From assembly GCA_013001465.1 (NCBI GenBank), contig JABDMM010000022.1, forward strand, positions 1 to 52,460: a stretch of 52,460 bases of DNA, read 5' to 3'. Made by a program: the position numbers and the translations under genes. This document shows, in pieces, positions 26,880 through 34,121 of the stretch. Source of the DNA: Chitinophagales bacterium. Lineage in GTDB: Bacteria > Bacteroidota > Bacteroidia > Chitinophagales > JABDMM01. Each line of letters starts with the position of its first letter. Within the stretch, counting starts at the first letter, position 1. The notes under the pieces were generated by a model, which worked only from the letters and a program-made list of their open reading frames with translations, made no database searches and had not been told where the DNA came from.

Positions 26880-26912
26880 TTTGCGATTTGTAATTAATAT
26901 TTAATATTTTTG
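26880..26912 (+). promoter_or_regulatory. Promoter of pdhA (Bacteroidota -33/-7 type)
   Basis: TTTG at 26880-26883 and TATTTTTG at 26905-26912 are separated by 21 bp, matching the Bacteroidota primary sigma consensus (TTTG, 19-21 bp, TAnnTTTG). The ATG of pdhA lies 18 bp after the -7 box. This is the best complete promoter match that I find in the window. Confidence 0.65.
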
Positions 26913-26930
26913 CTCCCAATTTCAAATTCT

Positions 26931-27923
26931 ATGCCGGCAAAAGTAACAAAACAAACATACTTAGAATGGTACGAACTTATGCTTCTTTTAAGAAAGTTTG
27001 AGGAGCGTGCGGGGATGCTTTATGGACAGCAGAAGATTCGTGGATTCTGCCATCTTTATATTGGTCAGGAAGCATTGGCTGCAGGAACGGTCTCAGCCAT
27101 AAGACAAGAAGATCCTGTTATTACAGCTTATCGAGACCATGGTTTAGCTATCGCAAAAGGAGTCAGTTGCAATGAAGCCATGGCTGAGTTGTATGGGAAA
27201 GTTACCGGTTGCTCAATGGGTAAGGGTGGTAGTATGCATTTTTTCTCCAAAGAGAAGAATTTCTACGGAGGTCATGGTATAGTTGGTGGTCAGATCCCAC
27301 TTGGAGCTGGCATTGGTTTCGCAGAAAAGTATAAAGGAACAGACAATGTCTGTATTTGTTTTTTTGGAGACGGCGCTGCACGACAGGGATCACTTCATGA
27401 AACTTTCAATATGGCAATGACCTGGAAGATCCCTACAGTTTTCGTCGTGGAGAATAATGGGTATGCTATGGGTACTTCAGTTGAGCGTACTTCAAATGTT
27501 GTCGATCTGTATACTTTAGGTGAAGCTTATGATATGCCATCCGAACCAGTTGATGGTATGAGCTGTGAAGCAGTACACGAGGCGATGTCTAAAGCAGTTG
27601 AGCATTGCAGAAAAGGTAAAGGACCTTATTTTCTTGAGATGCGTACTTACCGTTATAAAGGACATTCAATGTCGGATCCGCAAAAATACCGAACCAAAGA
27701 TGAGGTAGAAGAGTATAAGAACCTCGACCCTATAAACCAATGTCTCGAAACGATCAAGCAAAAAAAATACGCCAGCAAAAAACAACTTGAAGAAATTGAG
27801 AGCAGAGTTAAAAAAGAGGTCGATGAATGTGTTAAATTTGCAGAAGATTCGGAATTTCCGAGCGATTCTGCTCTATACGAAGATATTTACGTACAAAAAG
27901 ATTATCCTTTTATAATAGAATAA
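26931..27923 (+). CDS. pdhA: Pyruvate dehydrogenase E1 component, alpha subunit
   Basis: 330 residues from the ATG at 26931 (MPAKVTKQTYLEWYELM). It carries out thiamine-diphosphate-dependent decarboxylation of pyruvate. Motifs: the LLLRKFEERAGMLYGQQKIRGF start, HLYIGQEA, RDHG, GGSMHFF, the ThDP-binding GDGAARQGSLHETFNMA, ENNGYAMGTSVERTS and the YRYKGHSMSDPQKYRT loop that carries the regulatory serine in eukaryotes. No E1-beta or E2 gene lies next to it, so the rest of the complex is encoded elsewhere, as is frequent in Bacteroidota. The downstream TPR gene begins after 1 bp. Confidence 0.95.
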   Translation: MPAKVTKQTYLEWYELMLLLRKFEERAGMLYGQQKIRGFCHLYIGQEALAAGTVSAIRQEDPVITAYRDHGLAIAKGVSCNEAMAELYGKVTGCSMGKGGSMHFFSKEKNFYGGHGIVGGQIPLGAGIGFAEKYKGTDNVCICFFGDGAARQGSLHETFNMAMTWKIPTVFVVENNGYAMGTSVERTSNVVDLYTLGEAYDMPSEPVDGMSCEAVHEAMSKAVEHCRKGKGPYFLEMRTYRYKGHSMSDPQKYRTKDEVEEYKNLDPINQCLETIKQKKYASKKQLEEIESRVKKEVDECVKFAEDSEFPSDSALYEDIYVQKDYPFIIE

Positions 27924-27924
27924 T

Positions 27925-28596
27925 ATGGCTAAGACAAAAGATGAAGGCGCAGAATTGCAAGAAGCCTACTCGAAACTCGAGCAATTTTTAGATAGTAATA
28001 AAACATTAGTAACTACGGTGGTTACGATACTCGCTATTGTAATCCTCGGTGCTGTTTTCTTAAAGACTTATTACATACCAAATCAAGAGGCTAAAGCTCA
28101 GGCTGAAATTTATAAAGCCCAGTATTACTTTAGTCAGGATTCTTTTAAGCTTGCTTTATACGGCAGTCCTGAATTAACAGGATTTCAGGATATCATCAAA
28201 TCTTATAAGTTTACCAAAGCTGCTAATTTATCAAAATATTATGCGGGGATTTCTCATCTAAACATGGGTAACTATGACGATGCTATCAAGCTTTTGAAAG
28301 GATATAATGCACATGATGATCTAACGGGAGCATTGGCTGCATCAGCAGCCGGTGATGCTTATATGCAAAAAGGGGAAGTCGAAAAAGGCTTAAGTCAGTA
28401 TTCAAAAGCTGCTTCTATTGCAGACGACGAATTCGTTGCTCCAAAGATACTTTTTAAAGCCGCTCAAGCTCACCAAAAATTTGGAGAGGACAAGCAAGCT
28501 TTAGTCTATTACGAGAAGATCAAGTACAACTATCCAACAAGCTCTGAAGGACCTCAGGTGGATAAATACATAGAAGCAATAAACGGCGTTCTATAA
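27925..28596 (+). CDS. TPR membrane protein (YfgM-like)
   Basis: 223 residues. A cytosolic, acidic N-terminus precedes one membrane helix (about 29-47: LVTTVVTILAIVILGAVFL), and the remaining 170 residues are TPR-like helices (YYAGISHLNMGNYDDAIKLL, AGDAYMQKGEVEKGLSQY, AAQAHQKFGEDKQALVYYEKI). This resembles YfgM/YbgF-type proteins that assist envelope assembly through protein contacts. It is packed between pdhA and ribH with gaps of 1 and 7 bp, so it is co-transcribed with them, but no metabolic link follows from this. Confidence 0.75.
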   Translation: MAKTKDEGAELQEAYSKLEQFLDSNKTLVTTVVTILAIVILGAVFLKTYYIPNQEAKAQAEIYKAQYYFSQDSFKLALYGSPELTGFQDIIKSYKFTKAANLSKYYAGISHLNMGNYDDAIKLLKGYNAHDDLTGALAASAAGDAYMQKGEVEKGLSQYSKAASIADDEFVAPKILFKAAQAHQKFGEDKQALVYYEKIKYNYPTSSEGPQVDKYIEAINGVL

Positions 28597-28603
28597 ATCG
28601 ATT

Positions 28604-29122
28604 ATGGCATCAGACTTAAAAAAACTATCTGATGTTGACTTTGAAACTTTAAATGAAGTTTCAGATTTTTCCGTTGTGATCGTGCGCTCTACTTACTATC
28701 AGGATATCACTTCCAACCTTTACAATGGGGCTGCTTCTGTTCTGGAAGCGAAGGCTATAAAAAAAGAGAATTTACATGTACTCGATGTTCCAGGCAGTTA
28801 TGAATTAGTTGCCGGGGCGGTGATCGCGGCAGAAAAGTTTAATCCGGATTGTGTGATCTGTCTGGGTTGCGTCATCAAGGGCGAAACCAGCCACGATGAT
28901 TACATCAATCAGGCTGTTGCAACCGGTTTGGCGAATCTTACGATCAAGTATAAGTTTCCTTTTATTTTTGGTTTGCTCACTACTAATACATTAAAACAAG
29001 CAGAGGCCAGATCAGGTGGTGACAAGGGAAACAAGGGAACAGAAGCAGCAATTGCTGCTGTACAGATGCTTCACTGTGGACTCCCTCCAAAACGTACCCA
29101 TAAAGCGGGGTTTAATAGATGA
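28604..29122 (+). CDS. ribH: 6,7-dimethyl-8-ribityllumazine synthase
   Basis: 172 residues. The enzyme condenses 5-amino-6-ribitylaminouracil with 3,4-dihydroxybutanone phosphate in riboflavin synthesis. Diagnostic stretches are VIVRSTYYQDIT, VPGSYELVAGA, CLGCVIKGETSHDDYI, GLLTTNTLKQAEAR and GNKGTEAAIAAVQM. The protein starts about 10 residues before the usual first strand. Its TGA overlaps the next start (ATGA). It belongs to the pdhA-TPR-ribH-MBL operon. Confidence 0.96.
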   Translation: MASDLKKLSDVDFETLNEVSDFSVVIVRSTYYQDITSNLYNGAASVLEAKAIKKENLHVLDVPGSYELVAGAVIAAEKFNPDCVICLGCVIKGETSHDDYINQAVATGLANLTIKYKFPFIFGLLTTNTLKQAEARSGGDKGNKGTEAAIAAVQMLHCGLPPKRTHKAGFNR

Positions 29123-29955
29123 AATTACATACAATTGAAACCGGTCTTTTTAAACTAGACGGCGGTGCGATGTTTGGTGTTGTTCCGAAAGCGATTTGGC
29201 AAAACTTCTATCCTGCCGATAGTAACAATCGCTGTACATGGTCGATGAGAAGTTTATTGATCGAAGAAGGAGATCGTCTGATATTGATCGACTGCGGTTT
29301 GGGGAATAAGCAAAGTGAGAAATTTTTCAGCCACTTTGAACCACACGGTGATGATTCTCTCGAAAAATCGCTGCATGCCAACGGTTTCCATAGAAATGAT
29401 ATCACAGATGTCATACTTACTCATCTTCATTTTGATCACTGCGGTGGTGCTGTGATCAAAAACTCAGATGGTAATCCGGAGATCAATTTCCCAAATGCTG
29501 TGTATTGGTCTCATGAAAAACATTGGGATTGGGCTTTAGATCCTAATCCGAGAGAGCGCGCTTCCTTTTTGAAAGAGAATATTTTACCAATTCAGGAGAG
29601 TGGTCAGCTCAAATTTATCGATAAAGATGACTTTTCAATGGATACGATCTCATTTAAGTCTGTCGATGGGCATACTGAAAAGATGGTACTTCCAATGATC
29701 CAATATAAAGAAAGAACTGTTGCTTACATGGCAGATCTGCTGCCATCACCGCACCATATCCCAATCCCCTATGTCATGGCTTATGACATCCGTCCCCTGG
29801 TTTCGATAGATGAGAAGAGCGTATTTCTTAAAGAAGCTTTTGAGAATGAATATGTATTGTTTTTTGAGCATGATCAGCATATCGAATGCTGTGATCTAAG
29901 AAATACTGATAAAGGAATCAGGATGGATAAGTCGTTCACCTTATCAGCTCTATAA
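29119..29955 (+). CDS. Metallo-beta-lactamase-fold hydrolase
   Basis: 278 residues. The metal site THLHFDHCGG (HxHxDH, about 95-104) and the VDGHTEKM histidine mark the MBL fold; DCGLGNK before the motif is usual. Members of this group include lactonases and many uncharacterised metal-dependent hydrolases; the substrate is not determinable here. A conserved acidic/histidine C-terminus (FFEHDQHIECCDL) supplies the third metal ligand. It is last in the pdhA operon and overlaps ribH by 4 bp. Confidence 0.88.
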   Translation: MKLHTIETGLFKLDGGAMFGVVPKAIWQNFYPADSNNRCTWSMRSLLIEEGDRLILIDCGLGNKQSEKFFSHFEPHGDDSLEKSLHANGFHRNDITDVILTHLHFDHCGGAVIKNSDGNPEINFPNAVYWSHEKHWDWALDPNPRERASFLKENILPIQESGQLKFIDKDDFSMDTISFKSVDGHTEKMVLPMIQYKERTVAYMADLLPSPHHIPIPYVMAYDIRPLVSIDEKSVFLKEAFENEYVLFFEHDQHIECCDLRNTDKGIRMDKSFTLSAL

Positions 29956-29983
29956 TCTAAAAAGCACAAGCGTTGCTTGTGCT
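29956..29983 (-). terminator. Rho-independent terminator for tRNA-Met (minus strand)
   Basis: The perfect 9-bp inverted repeat AGCACAAGC / GCTTGTGCT has a 3-base loop (29963-29983). On the minus strand it is followed by TTTTTAGA, so it terminates tRNA transcription. On the plus strand no T run follows, so it is a weak stop for the MBL operon at best. It starts 1 bp after the MBL gene stop codon. Confidence 0.8.
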
Positions 29984-29989
29984 AAAATG

Positions 29990-30063
29990 TAGCGAGGACG
30001 GGATTTGAACCCGTGACCTCGAGGTTATGAATCTCGCGCTCTAACCAACTGAGCTACCTCGCC
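29990..30063 (-). tRNA. tRNA-Met (anticodon CAT)
   Basis: 74 bases read on the minus strand fold as a cloverleaf: acceptor GGCGAGG / CCTCGCT, D arm GCTC...GAGC, anticodon stem-loop CGAGA TTCATAA CCTCG with anticodon CAT, and T arm ACGGG TTCAAAT CCCGT. The 3' CCA is not encoded. The first pair is G-T and position 31-39 is mismatched, as often in this phylum. CAT could also mark a tRNA-Ile with modified C34, which sequence cannot fully exclude; the elongator Met assignment is the more likely one. Confidence 0.92.
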
Positions 30064-30073
30064 AAAAGGAATG

Positions 30074-30081
30074 CAAATATA
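30074..30081 (-). promoter_or_regulatory. Candidate -7 box for tRNA-Met
   Basis: The plus strand CAAATATA is TATATTTG on the minus strand (TAnnTTTG type), 10 bp upstream of the tRNA 5' end, placing the transcription start a few bases before the mature tRNA. No clear -33 box. Confidence 0.5.
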
Positions 30082-30151
30082 TAGAGTTTAGTGTTTAATA
30101 GAATCATAGATTAGGAAAAGTTAGTTTAGAAAAGTAAAAAAGGAGTAGGTC

Positions 30152-30607
30152 TTACTTTACATTCTTAAATTGAGCGACTATTCGGGCAACTGAGGTCTCT
30201 ATCTGCCCGATGTGAGGATTGCCTTCAAGCATTAAAGCAAGCTTGCTGTAAAGGATCATATCACCTTTGCCGGTTATAAACTCTATATGGTCAAATCCCG
30301 ATGCGATGCATGAATCTACTGCCTTTTCAGCAATTTCAAGCTGAACCTGCAGCAGCGGAGTTCCAAAATCGAGCTCATTCTCCGAGATATGCAGATCGAT
30401 CACGTTCGATACAACTTCGATATCATAACTTTCATCTGTCTCATTATTCATCGCAACTATCTCGGCCACGAGATCAGCATCTATTTGTAAGATATCTTCA
30501 TCTTTGAGCTCCTCGAAATTAAAATCATCGCTTTTGATCTTGAAGCCACAGCTTTTACAGAATTTGGCTTTTTTTCGAACTTGTTTTTTGCAGTGTGGAC
30601 AGATCAT
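30152..30607 (-). CDS. Zinc-ribbon plus Smr-like domain protein
   Basis: 151 residues. An N-terminal zinc ribbon (Cys3, Cys6, Cys17, Cys20; MICPHC and FCKSCG) is followed by an acidic linker and a C-terminal Smr-like region: VIDLHISENELDF, LLQVQLEIAEKAVDSCIASGFDHIEF and ITGKGDMILYSKLALML. Smr domains act on nucleic acids in MutS2 and other proteins. The usual HGKG loop reads TGKG here, so nuclease activity is doubtful. The gene starts inside the SGNH gene stop (TAATG), tying it to the MBOAT-SGNH operon, which is unexpected. It may serve as an unrelated neighbour in translational coupling. Confidence 0.65.
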   Translation of the reverse strand: MICPHCKKQVRKKAKFCKSCGFKIKSDDFNFEELKDEDILQIDADLVAEIVAMNNETDESYDIEVVSNVIDLHISENELDFGTPLLQVQLEIAEKAVDSCIASGFDHIEFITGKGDMILYSKLALMLEGNPHIGQIETSVARIVAQFKNVK

Positions 30608-31560
30608 TATTGAAAGCAGTTTCTGATTTTTAATTCTTTTGTTAACTCCCGGCTAAAGCGAGATGCACCGATACGATTCAGGTGATGAATATCCCTGTAT
30701 TCTTCTACAACAAGAAAATCTTCATGGTACTTCCAGTCGATCAGCTCGGTTCCACTTTTTTCAACTTCTTCCTTGATGTATTCTAAGATCCAGTTAGAGC
30801 CATATTTGAATATTTTTGGCGAGATCACAAACACAACTTTAGAACCGCTTTCTTTTGCATTATTGATGAAGCGATGAAATATTTCAACTTTGTATGGATC
30901 TAATTCCAATTCTTGATTTAGTTCATCTCCGAACGAACTCTTGAGAACCTCATCGAGTCTCTCTTGTGTGAGTTTAGTATCAAATGGTTGGTAACCCTTA
31001 TAAAATTTATCTTTTTTACCCCAGTTCAGTAAAAATCCAATGATCATTGAATTATATGGATAGATCCGTGAGATTACTTTAAACCTTTCAAACTTGTTTC
31101 TTTTAAACACAATATCTCCGATATCATAATCTCTAACGAAGGGGAGCAATACGTTGAGGCGGATGTAGTCAGGCCTCGTTTCCCGAAGTACAAGATCTTT
31201 AGGTGATATATCGACTATAAATAACTTGGGCGTGTATCTGCTCAACATACATTCCTGAACCGCTGTGGCATAGATCAAACTCTGTCCTGGTATACCGGCA
31301 TTATAGCATGTTAAGCCACTTTCTTCTTCAATTATTTTACTGTCGTACTGACTATTGGCATAAGACGAGCCAAACACGATAATATCATCGGTTGTTCTCT
31401 CAACAGATTCAATGATCATGGGTTCCCAGCCAATGGTTTGTTGGTAAAACATCCATTTTAAAAGGGATCCAACAGCATAGTCTGCAATGAAAAGCATTAC
31501 AAGAACTATAATGATCTCTTTGACCAGTTTAAAATTGGAAGTAGATGAATTGTCCGCCAT
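30607..31560 (-). CDS. Membrane-anchored SGNH-like hydrolase/acyltransferase partner of MBOAT
   Basis: 317 residues from the ATG at 31558-31560. One N-terminal membrane helix (EIIIVLVMLFIADYAV) precedes an extracytoplasmic domain with SGNH blocks: DIIVFGSSYANSQYDS (block I with the Ser), CYNAGIPGQSLIY (block II with Gly), and a late DIHHLNRIGASRF that supplies the Asp-x-x-His pair. This resembles DltD, AlgX or AlgJ-type proteins that finish O-acyl transfer next to an MBOAT. It overlaps the MBOAT gene by 32 bp, a strong sign of a joint function. The acceptor is unknown; envelope polysaccharide is likely. Confidence 0.75.
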   Translation of the reverse strand: MADNSSTSNFKLVKEIIIVLVMLFIADYAVGSLLKWMFYQQTIGWEPMIIESVERTTDDIIVFGSSYANSQYDSKIIEEESGLTCYNAGIPGQSLIYATAVQECMLSRYTPKLFIVDISPKDLVLRETRPDYIRLNVLLPFVRDYDIGDIVFKRNKFERFKVISRIYPYNSMIIGFLLNWGKKDKFYKGYQPFDTKLTQERLDEVLKSSFGDELNQELELDPYKVEIFHRFINNAKESGSKVVFVISPKIFKYGSNWILEYIKEEVEKSGTELIDWKYHEDFLVVEEYRDIHHLNRIGASRFSRELTKELKIRNCFQ

Positions 31561-32983
31561 CAAAAACGCCTATAGTTAATATTATAATTACGATTGCAAC
31601 ATATGACAAGTATCTCAAAAATGGATACTTACTTTCCCAGAAAATTCCCTTCTTACCAAAAAACTCCTGCCGGATCTCTACAAAGATGAGGATCAATGCC
31701 GGAATTACAGCATAATATAATGGAGGAACTCGTCCTATTTGAGCGCCTCCTCGAGGTCCTAAGGTCTCCTGGATCTTATTAAAGTCAAAAAGATGAGTAA
31801 ACACATAGTATGCATCCTGAAAGTTACTGGTTGCAAACAGTGTATTGGAAAGTGTATTGATATGAAATGTTATAAATATCCCCAGAAAGATCGCCAGACT
31901 TTGGGGCAGCATTCCAAATATTTTCTTTCTTCTGTTTTCTGTTAATTTTTCAAAAGACAAAGCAATTCCATAGAATGCACCCCACGCTATATAGTTTCCG
32001 GATGAGCCATGCCAAAATCCACTGATGATGAACGTGATGAAAATGGCAAAGAGCGCTCCGTATATTTTCCAGGCTCTCCAGCGTATTGCAAGGGGAGTAT
32101 AGATATAATCAGTAAACCATTGGAACAGTGTGATGTGCCATCTTGTAAAGTAGTTCGTGAGGTTTCTCGCGAAGAACGGTCTATCGAAATTCTTGTGCAG
32201 TCTAAAACCCATTAACATTGCTGAACCACGAGCCATATCGATATAACCAGAAAAATCGCAGTATACCTGGAGTCCAAACAAGTAGGTTGCCATGATAAGT
32301 TGGATCCCATTGTATAACTCGGGGTTTGAGTAGATAAGACCAACGTACATACCCACACGATCTGCAATGACCAACTTTTTAAAAAGTCCCCAGGTTATCA
32401 GCTTTATTCCTGCCTTGAAAAGATCAGCATTGAAGGTCTTCTTTTCGCTGAACTGCACCAGTAAATTACGCGCTCTCTCAATCGGTCCGGAGATCAATTG
32501 AGGGAAAAATGCAACGAACAATGAAAATTTACCGGGGTTCTTTTCTGCTCTGTAAACACCGAGATAAACATCGATAGCATATCCAATGATCTGGAATGTG
32601 TAAAACGAAATTCCGATCGGTAATATGATATTGAGCGGACCAGGTGAATACGTGATATTCACCATCGCTAATGCATCACTTAAAACCTGGGTGAAAAATT
32701 CTAAATACTTAAAGTAAAAAAAGACGAATAGATTTCCTGCAAGGCATAAGGCTAAATAAATCGTTTGCCTTCGCTCACTTTCGGTTCTGTCAATACTTAT
32801 TGTTGCAAAATATGTTATTACAGTAGAGAATAGCAGAAGTATAATGTATTCTATCTTGAAGGAGAGATAGAAGAAATAACTTGCTCCCAATAACAGTACC
32901 CATCTGTATTTATGGGGCAGCAAGAAAAATGCTAACACCGTAAATGCAAGGAAAATTAAGTATTCTATAGAATTGAATAACAT
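31529..32983 (-). CDS. MBOAT-family O-acyltransferase (AlgI/DltB-like)
   Basis: 484 residues with about ten membrane segments. The first helices resemble AlgI (MLFNSIEYLIFLAFTVLAF and LLLGASYFFYLSF), LPIGISFYTFQIIGYAIDVY is the conserved middle, and the catalytic histidine is in FIISGFWHGSSGNYIAWG. AlgI passes acetyl groups across the membrane to a periplasmic transferase acting on alginate; DltB does so for teichoic acid alanylation. The gene heads an operon with the SGNH and zinc-ribbon genes. The polymer that is acylated cannot be read from the sequence. Confidence 0.92.
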   Translation of the reverse strand: MLFNSIEYLIFLAFTVLAFFLLPHKYRWVLLLGASYFFYLSFKIEYIILLLFSTVITYFATISIDRTESERRQTIYLALCLAGNLFVFFYFKYLEFFTQVLSDALAMVNITYSPGPLNIILPIGISFYTFQIIGYAIDVYLGVYRAEKNPGKFSLFVAFFPQLISGPIERARNLLVQFSEKKTFNADLFKAGIKLITWGLFKKLVIADRVGMYVGLIYSNPELYNGIQLIMATYLFGLQVYCDFSGYIDMARGSAMLMGFRLHKNFDRPFFARNLTNYFTRWHITLFQWFTDYIYTPLAIRWRAWKIYGALFAIFITFIISGFWHGSSGNYIAWGAFYGIALSFEKLTENRRKKIFGMLPQSLAIFLGIFITFHINTLSNTLFATSNFQDAYYVFTHLFDFNKIQETLGPRGGAQIGRVPPLYYAVIPALILIFVEIRQEFFGKKGIFWESKYPFLRYLSYVAIVIIILTIGVFDGGQFIYFQF

Positions 32984-33012
32984 CTCGCGATCGGGATCAA
33001 ATGATAGTTGTA

Positions 33013-33045
33013 TTAACTGATATTAGTTATGTTAACTGATATCAG
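33013..33045. repeat. Spaced direct repeat and palindrome upstream of the MBOAT gene
   Basis: TTAACTGATAT occurs at 33013-33023 and 33032-33042 (19 bp apart). The second copy runs into the perfect palindrome CTGATATCAG (33036-33045). Two copies about two helical turns apart, roughly 30-60 bp upstream of the MBOAT start, could be an operator. The protein that would bind is unknown. Confidence 0.4.
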
Positions 33046-33084
33046 AAGAAAAAGTTACTCCCTTTACCCCTGGAAATTAATGCG

Positions 33085-33092
33085 CAAATATA
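33085..33092 (-). promoter_or_regulatory. Candidate -7 box for the MBOAT operon
   Basis: The plus strand CAAATATA is TATATTTG on the minus strand, 101 bp upstream of the MBOAT ATG and upstream of the 33013-33045 repeats, which would then lie in the transcribed leader or just downstream of the start. No clear -33 box. Confidence 0.35.
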
Positions 33093-33121
33093 ATGGAAAG
33101 GGTGAAGAAAAACTGAATGCT

Positions 33122-34120
33122 TTACATTTTCTGGAATTCGATCTTTGGGAAACCATTTTCACCCAAACTATTGGTAAAGTCCAGAAATCTTAATTTGTAA
33201 AGTTCGCCAAGATTGTCTTTGATAACAAACACTTTATCGGTGAATATGGTATATGAACCATTGGAGATATCCACTTCCTTCCAATCGTATCCAATGGCAT
33301 CCCACTCTTCTGAATAGTTTAACGCTAATACATCGTTAATGGTCAGTTCTTCAAATGCAATGTTATCTACTTCAGCGACAGCAGTATGATTTGGATTGCT
33401 TAAGACTCCTGTTACCTGATAAGGTGTAAACGCTGGTACATAAAATGCCGTGGAGTATCTGGTAAATACCAGGTCCCAATCTGTTTTTGTTGGTTCGATC
33501 AGAATCTCAGTTTTGCTGTCTAATGATAGGTAAGTAAAATTGTATAATGGATTTCGCTTGATAGAAATTTCAGCTTCGTTGCTTCCGTTGAGGTCAGCGA
33601 TCTTTATTTTATAGTGATCATTTTCGCAAGCAATGATCTTCATTTTCATAAAACCAAGAATATCGTTGTTTTCATCCCTGCCAAGATCGATCACATATAC
33701 ATAACCATAACTTACAGGATTGGAAATGCTGAAATCTGCCCAGTTACCAATAGCGTTTGAGTCTGGGTTGCCACTAGGGATATCTATCGACCATTGTAAA
33801 GTATTGATGTCTGGTTCGATATCAAATTCTTTGTATCCGGTATTCGCGGCAAACATGGATTTTGACGAGTTAAGCCAAACGTAATATGATCCGGCTCTAT
33901 TATCAAAAGCAAGATCCCAATCGGTGATCTTACTGTAGGTTGGCACTGCACCAGTGCTAAGGTCGAAGTAAAACCTGTTACTGTAATCTGAACCCATCTC
34001 AAAAGTAAAAGTCATCGAATTCGTTCCGATCTGCGGTAGTTCTATAGGTTCTTCTTCCTGGAAACAGGATGAAAAAAGCATTATGATGAAAAAGCTATAA
34101 AGGATCCTTGTTGTTTTCAT
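33122..34120 (-). CDS. HmuY-like haem-binding lipoprotein
   Basis: 332 residues from the ATG at 34118-34120 (MKTTRILYSFFIIMLFSSC), with lipobox LFSSC; the longer frame upstream (to 34255) lies within the receptor gene and lacks a signal peptide. The mature part has HmuY-type beta features: NRFYFDLSTGAVPTYS, TDWDLAFDNRAG, TDWDLVFTRYSTAFYVP, VTGVLSNPNHTAVAEV, IGYDWKEV and LYKLRFLDF near the end. HmuY proteins bind haem and pass it to a TonB-dependent receptor. It begins one base after the TonB receptor stop (TAG-G-ATG), so it is translated from the same operon. Haem ligands could not be picked out. Confidence 0.82.
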   Translation of the reverse strand: MKTTRILYSFFIIMLFSSCFQEEEPIELPQIGTNSMTFTFEMGSDYSNRFYFDLSTGAVPTYSKITDWDLAFDNRAGSYYVWLNSSKSMFAANTGYKEFDIEPDINTLQWSIDIPSGNPDSNAIGNWADFSISNPVSYGYVYVIDLGRDENNDILGFMKMKIIACENDHYKIKIADLNGSNEAEISIKRNPLYNFTYLSLDSKTEILIEPTKTDWDLVFTRYSTAFYVPAFTPYQVTGVLSNPNHTAVAEVDNIAFEELTINDVLALNYSEEWDAIGYDWKEVDISNGSYTIFTDKVFVIKDNLGELYKLRFLDFTNSLGENGFPKIEFQKM

Positions 34121-34121
34121 C

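Noticed and set aside
33061-33103. CCCTTT...AAAGGG pairing after the HmuY lipoprotein gene as a terminator
   Set aside because: The arms are only 6 bp and about 30 bp apart, with no T run on the relevant strand.
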